From NCBI RefSeq assembly GCF_901875555.1, contig NZ_CABFMD010000004.1, positions 11,522-75,521 on the forward strand: DNA of 64,000 bases, in the 5' to 3' direction. Under the pieces are notes generated by a model that did no database searches, was not told the origin of the DNA, and saw only the letters and a program-made list of their open reading frames with translations. The stretch's first letter is position 1, and each line of letters starts with the position of its first letter. The position numbers and the translations under genes were made by a program. Source of the DNA: Streptococcus parasanguinis (GTDB lineage Bacteria > Bacillota > Bacilli > Lactobacillales > Streptococcaceae). Below are positions 8,880-19,064 of this stretch, piece by piece.

Positions 8880-9055
8880 AGAAAAGTGAGAAAAGAATTT
8901 TATTTATCTCCTTGTTAACGATTTAGACGATCAATTAGATGATATGTTTTTGTTAGTGGACTATGTCTTTTGCTTAGATACTATTTTACCAAAAGCTGTT
9001 CATGAAAGCATGGAAATTTCCATTTTACAAAATAGCTGAGTCTTGGATTTGAGTT

Positions 9056-9110
9056 TAGAAAAACCACCCTATCTTCCACAGTCAAACATGACTGTAGAAA
9101 ATAGGGTGGA
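9056..9110 (-). terminator. Strong terminator of the csbD-like gene
   Basis: A long hairpin (ccaccctat...atagggtgg, with inner cagtc/gactg) is followed on the minus strand by a T run. The remainder of 8834-9055 carries no gene that I can support. Confidence 0.8.
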
Positions 9111-9126
9111 TCTAGGATGTTAAGGC

Positions 9127-9330
9127 TTAGTTATCGTCTTTGTGAAAGATATTCTTCACGCCCTTGATAGCTCCTTCAACAGCTTCTTTTGCATCTTCAG
9201 CAACTTCTTTTGCTTTTGAAGCAACTTTTTCAGCAGTGCCTTCAGCTTCTGTTTTTTTATCGCCGGTTAATTTACCGAAGCCTTCTTTAACAGAGCCTTT
9301 TACTTGGTTCAATTTTTCTTCTAATGACAT
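9127..9330 (-). CDS. CsbD-family small stress protein
   Basis: The 67-residue hydrophilic protein has the CsbD signature: [20 protein letters not shown], then [20 protein letters not shown]. It is Ala/Glu/Lys-rich and probably helical and cytoplasmic. CsbD proteins are general-stress induced in Bacillus; their molecular function is unknown. ATG 9330 is chosen because a near-perfect ribosome site (ggaggtg) lies just upstream; a longer in-frame ORF to 9384 lacks one. It is a single-gene unit with its own promoter and terminator. Confidence 0.85.
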   Translation of the reverse strand: MSLEEKLNQVKGSVKEGFGKLTGDKKTEAEGTAEKVASKAKEVAEDAKEAVEGAIKGVKNIFHKDDN

Positions 9331-9420
9331 AGCGTCACCTCCGTTAAGTAAATAGTTTTTCAATCTGAATTTAAGACAGTTCATTTTAAAAATTAAAACT
9401 ATTTAGCTCAGATTAATATA

Positions 9421-9449
9421 AGTATATGCTTTATGAAATGGAAAGTCAA
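9421..9449 (-). promoter_or_regulatory. SigA promoter of the csbD-like gene
   Basis: On the minus strand: -35 TTGACT (9449-9444), 17-base spacer, -10 TATACT (9426-9421). The leader is about 85 bases. Confidence 0.7.
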
Positions 9450-9542
9450 ATAATCGTTACGGTATTCTAAAAGTTAGAGTAAGTCCTTACGATTTCGTGA
9501 AAAAGAGGAATGAATAAGTCGTTGTCCTGTTTTCTTCTATCC

Positions 9543-9571
9543 TTGACTCTTCCCTCACTGCGTCGTATAAT
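9543..9571 (+). promoter_or_regulatory. SigA promoter of the VanZ-RDD gene
   Basis: TTGACT (9543-9548), 17-base spacer, TATAAT (9566-9571). The start is near 9578. The leader then forms a hairpin at 9587-9622 before the ribosome site. Confidence 0.75.
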
Positions 9572-9586
9572 ACTCTATATCAATGA

Positions 9587-9622
9587 AAAATCACCTTTTG
9601 TCATTGCGCAAAGGGTGATTTT
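9587..9622 (+). promoter_or_regulatory. Leader hairpin between promoter and VanZ-RDD gene
   Basis: aaaatcacc...gggtgatttt folds into a stem directly after the start site, followed by only four T residues. It could be a weak attenuator or an mRNA 5' stabiliser. Confidence 0.4.
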
Positions 9623-9644
9623 ATGAGTGTAAAAAGGAGACACA

Positions 9645-10748
9645 ATGGGCTATATTTCTACAATTAAAACAGCTGTTCAGCTCTTTCCTTTCCTGGCCTT
9701 TTTGCTGACCGTACCCTACATGATTTTGAATTACCGAAAATATGGCTCGGTCAATAAATTGCGGGTGCTGATTTTCTATTCTTTTATGCTTTACTTGATG
9801 ACGGTCTATCTGTTGGTGGTCTTGCCCCTGCCGGATCCAAGTAAGATCCATACCAGCTACTCGAAAATGATTAATCTTTATCCGTTTGCCTTTGTGGTGG
9901 ATTTTTTCAAGGAGAGTCCTTTTGAATTAACACAGACAAGCACTTGGCTTCAGGCTCTTAAGCATCCGACTTTTTACGTACCGGCTTTTAATGTTTTGAT
10001 GTTGATTCCTTTTGGGATGTATCTGCGCTATTATTTCAAGTGTGGCTTTAAGAAGACGATATTCCTGACGGCCCTCTTTAGTCTCTTTTTGGAGTTGACC
10101 CAGTTGTCAGGGCTCTATTTTCTATATCCGGGTCCCTACCGCCTAGCAGATGTCGATGATATTATTCAAAATACCACTGGTGGTGGAGTGGGTTATCTGC
10201 TTGGTTGGTTCCTGGTTTGGTTACTGCCAACACGAGATGAAATCGACCAGCATTCTTTCCGAGTGGGGACGAGAGTCTCTGGTCTTCGGATTGGACTTGC
10301 CTTCTTTATCGACTTTGTGATGCTATCCTTACTTTACGCGCTGATCGAGCGTTTAGGGGCGATTCCTTATGTAGCGGTTTTGGCTGTTTATTTTGGCCTG
10401 ATTCCTTTGTGGCGGGGCAAAACCTTGGGAATGGCTTTGCTGAAATTCCGCCTGCATTTTGAAAAGCAAAAATGGCTTCGCACCATCTGGCGTGGGATCC
10501 TAGTAGTCGGCTATTTCTATCTGATTCCTCAGGGATTGTTCTATTTGATTTCGTTCTTGAACAGCGATTTGACGGATAATTCCCTCTTGACCCTATCCAT
10601 GATCTTATTGCTCTTCTTTATGCTCTTATTGTACCTCATTCTCACCCTTGCCATCATCTTGCTCAATCGTCGTTTTGCATTTGACCGTTTAGCTGGAGCT
10701 GAGTATGAGAGTACGGTGTGTGTAAAGGAAGAGATCCTAAAGGATTGA
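9645..10748 (+). CDS. VanZ-RDD fusion membrane protein
   Basis: The 367-residue polytopic protein has two parts. Residues 1-190 are VanZ-like: four to five membrane helices with NLYPFAF, FGMYLRYYF, ELTQLSG and DVDDIIQNTTGG, the usual VanZ acidic motif. Residues ~205-345 are an RDD domain with FFIDFVMLS and WRGKTLGMALLKFR. VanZ relatives are linked to glycopeptide and lipoglycopeptide tolerance, but most chromosomal copies have no proven role. ATG 9645 follows AAAAGGAG. A hairpin repeat lies directly 3' of it. Confidence 0.85.
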   Translation: MGYISTIKTAVQLFPFLAFLLTVPYMILNYRKYGSVNKLRVLIFYSFMLYLMTVYLLVVLPLPDPSKIHTSYSKMINLYPFAFVVDFFKESPFELTQTSTWLQALKHPTFYVPAFNVLMLIPFGMYLRYYFKCGFKKTIFLTALFSLFLELTQLSGLYFLYPGPYRLADVDDIIQNTTGGGVGYLLGWFLVWLLPTRDEIDQHSFRVGTRVSGLRIGLAFFIDFVMLSLLYALIERLGAIPYVAVLAVYFGLIPLWRGKTLGMALLKFRLHFEKQKWLRTIWRGILVVGYFYLIPQGLFYLISFLNSDLTDNSLLTLSMILLLFFMLLLYLILTLAIILLNRRFAFDRLAGAEYESTVCVKEEILKD

Positions 10749-10766
10749 ACTGAATAGTTGATATAG

Positions 10767-10947
10767 GAGGCTGGGACAAAAGTCCTAGCCTCTCAATTAT
10801 CTTTGGATTGTCGAGCAAGCCGCAGTGGTTGAGTGGGCTCTACTACGCTGATTTCATCAGCTTTTACAGCCCTACTCAACTGTGCGGAGGTGGGACGACG
10901 AAATCGAATTCTAACGAATGACCGATTTCTGTCCCACTCTCTTTTTT
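10767..10947 (+). repeat. Three-hairpin intergenic repeat, subfamily A, copy 1
   Basis: The ~181-base element lies 18 bases after the VanZ-RDD stop. It opens with gaggctgggac/gtcctagcctc, has a central ttgagt...actcaa stem with gctgat/atcagc inside, and closes with gtgggac/gtcccac and a T run. Nearly identical copies lie at 21038, 29529 and 35980, with inverted ones at 40902 and 44877. It fills most of this gap and probably ends the upstream transcript. Confidence 0.85.
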
Positions 10948-11044
10948 AAATACGCGGAAAATATACGAACGTTTCCAGTTGAGAAGGGCGATTTTAAGGG
11001 GAATGTGCTACAATGGAAGCAAATAGATAGAATGGAGCAGTGAA

Positions 11045-11311
11045 ATGAAAGCAATTATTACAGTCGTCGGAAAAGACCAAAAAGGAATCGTAGCCGGTGT
11101 CGCAACGAAAGTGGCAGAGTTGGGACTCAATATCGACGATATTTCTCAAACCGTATTGGATGAATACTTTACCATGATGGCGGTCGTCTCATCAGATGAG
11201 AAAAAAGATTTCACCCAGCTTCGTTCAGAATTGGAAGAATTCGGTCAGTCTCTTCATGTGAAAATTAACATCCAAAGTGCTGCGATTTTTGATGCCATGC
11301 ACAATTTGTAA
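11045..11311 (+). CDS. ACT-domain protein
   Basis: The 88 residues form a single ACT domain: KAIITVVGKDQKGIVAGVAT (strand, then the ligand-binding loop) and LGLNIDDISQTVLD. ACT domains bind amino acids or other small ligands and usually act as regulatory dimers. It lies 18 bases upstream of the PFL/UPF0210 gene, a pairing conserved in streptococci, so it probably senses a ligand for that partner. ATG 11045 follows TGGAGCAG. Confidence 0.9.
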   Translation: MKAIITVVGKDQKGIVAGVATKVAELGLNIDDISQTVLDEYFTMMAVVSSDEKKDFTQLRSELEEFGQSLHVKINIQSAAIFDAMHNL

Positions 11312-11329
11312 GATAGGGGTTGAGAATTT

Positions 11330-12667
11330 ATGGACATTAAACAGGTAACAGAAACCATTGCCATGATTGAGGAACAGAACTTTGATGTTCGGACCATCAC
11401 CATGGGGATTTCGCTTCTAGATTGTATTGATCCAGATATCGATAAGGCAGCAGAAAAAGTCTACCAAAAGATTGTGACAAAGGCTAAGGATCTTGTGGCC
11501 GTTGGGGACGAAATTGCGGCAGAACTGGGGATTCCGATTGTCAACAAGCGGGTTTCGGTCACTCCGATTTCCATTATCGGAGCAGCGACCGATGCGACAG
11601 ATTATGTACCTTTTGCCAAGGCGCTAGATCGTGCGGCGAAAGAGATCGGAATTAACTTTATCGGTGGCTTCTCAGCCTTGGTTCAAAAAGGCTACCAAAA
11701 AGGGGATGAGATCCTTATCAATTCTATTCCTCGCGCTCTAGCAGAGACCGATTTTGTCTGCTCTTCAGTCAATATCGGATCGACCAAGACAGGGATCAAT
11801 ATGACAGCTGTCCGAGATATGGGCCGTATCATTAAAGAAGCTTCCCAAGCAGATCCAATGGGGCCAGGGAAACTGGTGGTCTTTGCCAATGCAGTAGAAG
11901 ATAATCCATTTATGGCGGGTGCCTTTCATGGTGTCGGTGAAGCGGATGTCGTCATCAACGTTGGGGTTTCAGGACCTGGTGTTGTCCAACGGGCCATTGA
12001 AAAAGTTCCTGGTGCAAGCTTTGATGTTTTGGCTGAAACCATCAAGAAAACAGCCTTCAAGATTACCCGTGTTGGCCAATTAGTCGGTCAAATGGCTAGT
12101 GAGCGCCTTGGTGTGGAGTTTGGGATCGTCGACTTGTCTCTCGCGCCAACACCAGCTGTTGGGGATTCGGTTGCCCGTGTCCTTGAAGCGATGGGGCTTG
12201 AAGTAGTCGGAACCCATGGAACTACAGCAGCGCTCGCTCTGCTCAATGACCAAGTGAAAAAGGGCGGCATCATGGCTTGTAACCAAGTCGGTGGGCTGTC
12301 AGGTGCCTTCATTCCGGTCTCAGAAGATGAAGGGATGATTGCGGCGGTCCAATCGGGTCATATCAACCTGGAAAAATTGGAAGCCATGACGGCCATCTGC
12401 TCCGTTGGTCTGGATATGATTGCCATCCCAGCTGATACTCCAGCTACGACCATTGCAGCCATGATCGCAGATGAAGCAGCTATTGGGGTGATCAACCAAA
12501 AAACAACAGCGGTTCGAATCATTCCTTATGGCAAGGAAGGGGATATGTTGGAATTAGGTGGCCTGCTTGGATATGCTCCTGTAATGAAGGTGAACAAGGC
12601 TTCGTCAGCTGATTTTATTGCCCGTGGTGGTCAAATCCCAGCTCCGGTTCATAGCTTTAAAAACTAA
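11330..12667 (+). CDS. PFL (UPF0210/DUF711) family protein
   Basis: The 445-residue protein matches the UPF0210/PFL-like family: start [20 protein letters not shown], glycine-rich core [20 protein letters not shown], and conserved [20 protein letters not shown]. The fold is related to pyruvate formate-lyase, but no glycyl-radical motif is visible, so it is not expected to have PFL activity; the function is unknown. It is cytoplasmic and pairs with the upstream ACT gene. The length is full for the family. Confidence 0.9.
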   Translation: MDIKQVTETIAMIEEQNFDVRTITMGISLLDCIDPDIDKAAEKVYQKIVTKAKDLVAVGDEIAAELGIPIVNKRVSVTPISIIGAATDATDYVPFAKALDRAAKEIGINFIGGFSALVQKGYQKGDEILINSIPRALAETDFVCSSVNIGSTKTGINMTAVRDMGRIIKEASQADPMGPGKLVVFANAVEDNPFMAGAFHGVGEADVVINVGVSGPGVVQRAIEKVPGASFDVLAETIKKTAFKITRVGQLVGQMASERLGVEFGIVDLSLAPTPAVGDSVARVLEAMGLEVVGTHGTTAALALLNDQVKKGGIMACNQVGGLSGAFIPVSEDEGMIAAVQSGHINLEKLEAMTAICSVGLDMIAIPADTPATTIAAMIADEAAIGVINQKTTAVRIIPYGKEGDMLELGGLLGYAPVMKVNKASSADFIARGGQIPAPVHSFKN

Positions 12668-12678
12668 GAGAAATCTAG

Positions 12679-12731
12679 TATAATAGAAGAAAATAGAAAA
12701 GTCTGTGATGATGAAACTCCAGACTTTTTTC
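12679..12731 (+). promoter_or_regulatory. -10 box followed by a terminator hairpin
   Basis: TATAAT lies at 12679-12684. The stem aaaagtctg/cagactttt (12697-12729) with a T run follows, then aaaggag of the phosphatase gene. The hairpin may simply end the PFL transcript. If the TATAAT is used, it is an attenuator. Confidence 0.5.
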
Positions 12732-12751
12732 ATTGTACAAAGGAGAGCAGA

Positions 12752-13441
12752 ATGGCTAAGACAAATTTATATGTTATCCGTCATGGTAAAACTATGTTTA
12801 ACACGATGGGGCGAGCCCAAGGATGGTCCGATACCCCATTAACACCAGAAGGAGAGCGAGGAATTCAAGCTTTGGGAATTGGGCTACGTGAGTCCGGCTT
12901 GGACTTCACTCATGCTTATTCCAGTGATTCTGGACGCGCCATTCAGACCATGGGAATTATTCTCGATGAGTTGGGATTGAAAGATCAAATTCCCCATCGG
13001 TTTGACAAGCGGATCCGTGAATGGTGTTTTGGAAGTTTTGACGGAGCTTATGGAGGCGAGCTCTTTCATGGAGTTATTCCACGTTTGCTTCATATTACCA
13101 ATTATAAAGACCTCTCTCTAGAAGATTTGGTCAATGGCATCTACCAAGTCGATACAGCTGGCTGGGCTGAAACTTGGGAAGCAGTCAGCCACCGAATTTT
13201 AGAAGGTTTTACCGCAATTGCCAAAGCAGTAGAAGAGCAAGGGGGTGGAAATGCCCTAGTGGTAAGCCATAGCTGGACGATTCAGACCCTCATCTGTTTG
13301 TTGCAGGCAAAAGCCAATCTGAATCTGCCACTACCAAACGGAAGTGTCAGTCTCTTAGAATATGAAGATGGCCAATTTACAGTCCGCTCAATCGGAGATG
13401 CAAGTTATCGACAAATAGGTGAAGCCATACAGAAAGACTAA
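12752..13441 (+). CDS. Histidine phosphatase (phosphoglycerate mutase-like), first paralogue
   Basis: The 229-residue protein has the catalytic RHGKTMFN motif (residues 9-16), then GRAQGWSDTPLT, and the second histidine in VVSHSWTIQTLI. It is a cofactor-dependent phosphoglycerate-mutase-superfamily phosphatase; members remove phosphate from sugars, nucleotides or proteins. REWCFGSFDGAYGG is shared with the next gene, so the pair arose by tandem duplication. In the second half the two differ, notably SHSWT against SHGMT. The substrate is unknown. Confidence 0.85.
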   Translation: MAKTNLYVIRHGKTMFNTMGRAQGWSDTPLTPEGERGIQALGIGLRESGLDFTHAYSSDSGRAIQTMGIILDELGLKDQIPHRFDKRIREWCFGSFDGAYGGELFHGVIPRLLHITNYKDLSLEDLVNGIYQVDTAGWAETWEAVSHRILEGFTAIAKAVEEQGGGNALVVSHSWTIQTLICLLQAKANLNLPLPNGSVSLLEYEDGQFTVRSIGDASYRQIGEAIQKD

Positions 13442-13561
13442 ACGATCAGAAAAAGGCTATTTTTCATGGTGGGATGCTGTATAGGCGAAAAATGTAAGAG
13501 CTTTCCGTCTGTCTGATAGGAAAACATGATATAATAAAGTGGACAAATACGGAGGAATACA

Positions 13562-14260
13562 ATGACAAAAACCAGATTATACATTGCCCGTCATGGAAAA
13601 ACCATGTTTAATACCTTGGGACGTGCTCAAGGGTGGTCTGATACACCCCTGACACAAGAAGGAGAACGGGGCGTTCAAGAACTAGGAATTGGCCTAAAAA
13701 AGGCTGGACTTGACTTTGATCAAGCCGTTTCGAGTGACTCTGGCCGTGCGATTCAGAGTATGGGCATCATCCTTGACGAGATGGGCCTGGCCGGTAAGAT
13801 CCCTTATCGCTATGATAAGCGTATCCGTGAGTGGTGCTTTGGTAGCTTTGATGGTGCTTATGATGGAGACCTCTTTTTTGGTGTTCTCCCTCGGGTTTTT
13901 CAAATTGATGATTTTAGAAAACTAAGTCTAATGGAAATGGCTGAAGGCATTGTTGAAGTGGACACTACAGGCTGGGCAGAATCCTGGGAAAAATTGAGCA
14001 AACGGATCAAAGAAGGTTTTGAAGCGATTGCCAAGGACTTAGAAGCAGCAGGCGGTGGCAATGCCATTGTGGTCAGCCACGGTATGACGATTACGACCCT
14101 AATCTACTTGATTGATCCAAAAGCTGTCGAAGAATTGGTCTTGGACAACGGAAGTGTGACGGTTTTAGCCTATGAAGATGGAGTATTTACTATCGAAAAA
14201 ATTGGGGATATGTCCTATCGTAAAGTTGGCGCAAAACTCCTAGAGGGAAGCTATGAGTAA
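13562..14260 (+). CDS. Histidine phosphatase (phosphoglycerate mutase-like), second paralogue
   Basis: The 232-residue protein is strongly similar to the preceding gene: ARHGKTMFN, GRAQGWSDTPLT, REWCFGSFDGAYDG and VVSHGMTITTLI. Both catalytic histidines are present. It has its own upstream region (tataataaag near 13532, ribosome site acggagg) and overlaps the carboxypeptidase gene by 8 bases, so those two are coupled. The substrate is unknown; the coupling hints at an envelope-related job, as inference. Confidence 0.85.
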   Translation: MTKTRLYIARHGKTMFNTLGRAQGWSDTPLTQEGERGVQELGIGLKKAGLDFDQAVSSDSGRAIQSMGIILDEMGLAGKIPYRYDKRIREWCFGSFDGAYDGDLFFGVLPRVFQIDDFRKLSLMEMAEGIVEVDTTGWAESWEKLSKRIKEGFEAIAKDLEAAGGGNAIVVSHGMTITTLIYLIDPKAVEELVLDNGSVTVLAYEDGVFTIEKIGDMSYRKVGAKLLEGSYE

Positions 14261-15026
14261 AAAATACAAACGAGCACGGAAAAAGCGCAAGAAATGGTGG
14301 CCTTACCTATTGAGTTTCTTTCTTTTTGTGGTTCTTGGATCAGGAATTGGTGTTTACTTAGCTAAACCAAGCTTGTTTTCGGGACTTCAGTTTTGGAAGG
14401 CTAAAAACACAGCTGTAACGACTCCCTCTTCTTCTAAAAAAAAGAAAGAAAAATCAGATTTACCAGCCGTTTCGACCAAAGACTGGCAGTTGATCTTGGT
14501 CAACCGTGACAATGTGAAGCCAGAGTTGAACCCACAATTGACAGATGTAGATGCTATCAAAGTGGATAGTCGGATTGTAGAACCAACTCGTCAATTCTTA
14601 GAAGCAGCTCGAAAAATCGCCCCAGAAGAAACCTTGATATCAGGTTATCGAAGCGTGGCCGAACAAACAGAGCTCTATAATGAGCGTGTTGCGCAACTAG
14701 AGGCTAGTGGTCTTTCGCATGAAGAAGCTGAAAAGCAGGTACAGACTCAGGTGCAGGTCCCTGGTGCTAGTGAACACCAGACGGGGCTTGCCATTGATAT
14801 GAGTGTCGAAGCTGGTCAAAGTGATGAGTTGGGCATGCAGCTGGCTGCCATCGCACCGCAATATGGCTTTGTCCTTCGCTACCCAGATGGGAAGAGCAAC
14901 ATCACGGGTGTGAATTTTGAGAATTGGCATTTCCGTTATGTTGGCGTAGAAAATGCCCAGTATATGGCCAAACATCAGCTAGTATTGGAAGAATATATTC
15001 AACTATTGAAAAAGGCTGGAAAATAG
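14253..15026 (+). CDS. M15B D,D/L,D-carboxypeptidase (LdcB/VanY family)
   Basis: The 257-residue protein has a basic N-terminus, one membrane helix (residues 16-38, PYLLSFFLFVVLGSGIGVYL), a low-complexity Ser/Lys linker, then a VanY/M15B peptidase domain. SGYRSVAEQTELY, the zinc motif SEHQTGLAIDMS (His and Asp) and WHFRYVG (second His) are intact. Such enzymes trim stem peptides of peptidoglycan at the outer face of the membrane; the pneumococcal relative is the L,D-carboxypeptidase DacB/LdcB. The substrate choice (D,D or L,D) cannot be settled here. Transcription probably ends at the CIRCE hairpin downstream. Confidence 0.85.
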   Translation: MSKKYKRARKKRKKWWPYLLSFFLFVVLGSGIGVYLAKPSLFSGLQFWKAKNTAVTTPSSSKKKKEKSDLPAVSTKDWQLILVNRDNVKPELNPQLTDVDAIKVDSRIVEPTRQFLEAARKIAPEETLISGYRSVAEQTELYNERVAQLEASGLSHEEAEKQVQTQVQVPGASEHQTGLAIDMSVEAGQSDELGMQLAAIAPQYGFVLRYPDGKSNITGVNFENWHFRYVGVENAQYMAKHQLVLEEYIQLLKKAGK

Positions 15027-15062
15027 AAGGAGATTCACTTCTCTAGGTCTTCAGAATGATTT

Positions 15063-15089
15063 TTAGCACTCTTGAAAAAAGAGTGCTAA
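15063..15089 (+). promoter_or_regulatory. CIRCE operator 1 (perfect), also a likely terminator
   Basis: TTAGCACTC-N9-GAGTGCTAA is an exact CIRCE, the HrcA binding site. A T run follows immediately, so the same hairpin can end the upstream carboxypeptidase transcript. It lies upstream of the -35 box. Confidence 0.95.
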
Positions 15090-15106
15090 TTTTTTGGATT
15101 TTTCTC

Positions 15107-15134
15107 TTGACTTTCTTTTGGATGGGTGTATAAT
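15107..15134 (+). promoter_or_regulatory. SigA promoter of the hrcA-grpE-dnaK operon
   Basis: TTGACT (15107-15112), 16-base spacer, TATAAT (15129-15134). It is framed by the two CIRCE operators. Confidence 0.85.
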
Positions 15135-15145
15135 AGAATCATGGT

Positions 15146-15172
15146 TTAGCACTTGGGTATTTAGAGTGCTAA
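15146..15172 (+). promoter_or_regulatory. CIRCE operator 2 (one mismatch)
   Basis: TTAGCACTT-N9-GAGTGCTAA has a single change in the left arm. It spans the predicted transcription start, so HrcA bound here would block RNA polymerase directly. Confidence 0.95.
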
Positions 15173-15193
15173 ATACGAAAGAGAGGTGAGGTC

Positions 15194-16228
15194 ATGGTTA
15201 CAGAACGTCAAAATGAGATTCTAAATCTTGTTGTCGATATCTTTACCAAGACCCACGAACCAGTCGGTTCAAAAGCATTGCAAGATGTCATTCAATCCAG
15301 TAGTGCTACTATCCGAAACGACATGGCTGCCCTCGAAAAACAAGGCTTACTAGAAAAGGCTCACACTTCGAGTGGCCGAATGCCTAGCCGGGCTGGTTTT
15401 CAATATTTTGTTCAGAACTCGCTGGATCTAGAGTTGATTGATGAACAAGATGTCTACCAGGTGGTGAAAGCCTTTGATTTCGAAGCCTTTAAGTTAGACG
15501 ATATTTTGGATGCTACGGCTAAGTTACTCGCCCAGATGACGGGTTACACCGCAGTGATTCAGGATGTTGAGCCGACACGTCAGCGCTTGACTGGTTTTGA
15601 GATTGTTCCATTATCCAATCACGATGCCTTAGCGGTTCTGACCTTGGATGAATCAAAGCCTGTCACCGTCCAGTTTGCCATTCCAAAGAATTTCTTAGCC
15701 AGTGATTTGGAAATCTTCCATCAGCTGGTTCGAGAGCGTTTCATTGGAAATACGGTCTTGGATATCCACTACCGCTTGCGAACGGAGATTCCACAGATTG
15801 TACAGCGCTATTTCAAGACGACAGATAATGTCTTGGATCTGTTTGATTACGTCTTCTCGCAACTGTTTCAAGAACTGGTCTTTGTAGAAGGAAAGGTTTC
15901 ATCCTTAACCTACGCCGATCTTCAGACTTATCAGTTCTTAGATAATCCCCAACATGTAGCCTTGGAGTTACGAGGGGGAATGCCAGAAGATCAAATGACC
16001 CAGATCCTGGTTGCAGAATCCCAAGAGAAGGCCTTGAAAAATGTGACAGTGATTAGCCACAAGTTCCTGGTTCCTTATCGTGGGATGGCCCTCATGCATG
16101 TGATCGGTCCTGTAGAGATGGATTACAGGCGTGTTGTGAGTCTCGTCAATGTCATCGGACGAGTCCTCGTCATGAAGTTGACGGATTACTACCGTTACCT
16201 CAACAGCAACCATTATGAAGTAAATTAA
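15194..16228 (+). CDS. hrcA: Heat-inducible transcription repressor HrcA
   Basis: The 344-residue protein has the family's typical length. An N-terminal winged helix ([20 protein letters not shown], then [20 protein letters not shown]) is followed by the GAF-like HrcA core with [10 protein letters not shown]. It represses its own operon by binding CIRCE and loses activity when GroEL is occupied with unfolded protein. Two CIRCE sites sit just upstream. Start ATG 15194 follows GAGAGGTGAGGTC. It is the first gene of hrcA-grpE-dnaK. Confidence 0.97.
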   Translation: MVTERQNEILNLVVDIFTKTHEPVGSKALQDVIQSSSATIRNDMAALEKQGLLEKAHTSSGRMPSRAGFQYFVQNSLDLELIDEQDVYQVVKAFDFEAFKLDDILDATAKLLAQMTGYTAVIQDVEPTRQRLTGFEIVPLSNHDALAVLTLDESKPVTVQFAIPKNFLASDLEIFHQLVRERFIGNTVLDIHYRLRTEIPQIVQRYFKTTDNVLDLFDYVFSQLFQELVFVEGKVSSLTYADLQTYQFLDNPQHVALELRGGMPEDQMTQILVAESQEKALKNVTVISHKFLVPYRGMALMHVIGPVEMDYRRVVSLVNVIGRVLVMKLTDYYRYLNSNHYEVN

Positions 16229-16252
16229 GACCAAATGAAAGGGGTGTATGCC

Positions 16253-16777
16253 TTGACAGAAGATATCAAAAAAGAAGACCTGAAAGAAGAGGAAGTTGCC
16301 CAAACAACTGAAGAAGTTGTAGAGGAAAGCAACCAACCTTCTGAATTAGAAGAAGCGCAAGCGCGTGCCGAGGAATTTGAAAATAAATACCTTCGTGCTC
16401 ATGCAGAAATGCAAAACATTCAGCGCCGTGCCAATGAAGAACGTCAACAATTACAAAAATACCGTAGCCAAGATTTGGCAAAAGCGATCTTACCATCACT
16501 GGACAACCTCGAACGTGCCCTTGCCGTTGAAGGGTTAACAGATGATGTGAAGAAGGGCTTAGAAATGGTCCAAGAGAGTTTGGTACATGCTCTGAAGGAA
16601 GAAGGAATCGAAGAAATTCCAGCGGACGGAGCCTTTGACCATAACTACCACATGGCCATCCAAACCATGCCTGCAGATGACGAGCATCCAGCAGACACCA
16701 TCGCACAAGTCTTCCAAAAAGGCTACAAACTCCATGACCGCATCTTAAGACCGGCTATGGTAGTTGTCTACAATTAG
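16253..16777 (+). CDS. grpE: Nucleotide exchange factor GrpE
   Basis: GrpE speeds ADP release from DnaK. An acidic N-terminal tail leads into the long dimer coiled coil ([20 protein letters not shown]) and the C-terminal beta domain ([16 protein letters not shown]). I take TTG 16253 as start (174 residues, TEDIKKED...) because AAAGGGGTG lies at the right distance. The in-frame ATG 16235 has no ribosome site of its own, and the AAAGGGGTG would fall inside its coding sequence. It lies 24 bases after hrcA. A 252-base gap with unusual secondary structure separates it from dnaK. Confidence 0.93.
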   Translation: MTEDIKKEDLKEEEVAQTTEEVVEESNQPSELEEAQARAEEFENKYLRAHAEMQNIQRRANEERQQLQKYRSQDLAKAILPSLDNLERALAVEGLTDDVKKGLEMVQESLVHALKEEGIEEIPADGAFDHNYHMAIQTMPADDEHPADTIAQVFQKGYKLHDRILRPAMVVVYN

Positions 16778-16860
16778 GCTAAAGAACTTAAAAAACCTTG
16801 TCCGAAACGACAATAAACTATGAAAGAAAGATAAGACGCAAGCCGGAGGCTTGCAAGGAA

Positions 16861-16995
16861 GATATTTCCCGCCGTGGTGAAAGTTTCAGTAGCTTGTGCT
16901 ACTGAAACAGGGGATTTTTGAGACAATAGGCTCAAAAATAAGTGATGAAATCCCGTAGGGAGTTGCTCACGTCCCCACCACTTAAGGGAAGTATC
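16861..16995 (+). ncRNA. Branched RNA-like structure between grpE and dnaK
   Basis: Nested complementary arms are visible. The outer stem is gatatttccc (16861-16870) with gggaagtatc (16986-16995), continued by gtggtg (16874-16879) with caccac (16976-16981). Inside are a perfect 11-bp hairpin gtttcagtagc/gctactgaaac (16883-16908), ttttgag/ctcaaaa (16916-16937), and gtga/tcac (16942-16969) enclosing ccc/ggg. A separate hairpin gcaagcc/ggcttgc precedes it (16838-16854). It could be a processing site, an attenuator, a small RNA, or a DNA repeat. I do not recognise it as a known riboswitch. Confidence 0.5.
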
Positions 16996-17014
16996 AAAAA
17001 GAAAATAAAAATAA

Positions 17015-18856
<1,842 letters not shown>

Positions 18857-18885
18857 GATGCAAAGCCCGTTAAAACCTCACAGTG

Positions 18886-18938
18886 AAAATAGGAAATCTG
18901 ACGCAGAAACTTTAGTTTTTAGGAAGATTTGTCTTTTT
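18886..18938 (+). repeat. Inverted-repeat element, left copy (3' of dnaK)
   Basis: aaaataggaaatctgacgc (18886-18904), a variable inner part, then agatttgtcttttt. Its ends pair (aaatct/agattt) and a T run follows, so it can end dnaK transcription. The same 19 bases recur, inverted, at 19846-19864 on the other side of the DJ-1-like gene. Confidence 0.65.
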
Positions 18939-19064
18939 CACCAAGAGGTTAGGGCGTGCTCGATTTAAGCTGAAACTCAATTCAGCCTTACTAGTAAATG
19001 ATGAAAAGAAATCCAGAGGTTGCAACCCAGCCTCTGTTTTTCGGTAAAATAGAGGATGTTGCGT

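Noticed and set aside
8908..9041. Open frame (LVNDLDDQLDDMFLLVDYVF...) before the csbD-like terminator, possible gene relic
   Set aside because: About 40 codons, no ribosome site or clear start, no recognisable family; not enough to call a pseudogene.
15968..16706. Minus-strand ORFs of 122 and 146 codons opposite hrcA and grpE
   Set aside because: They mirror conserved genes in another frame, have biased composition and no ribosome site or promoter.
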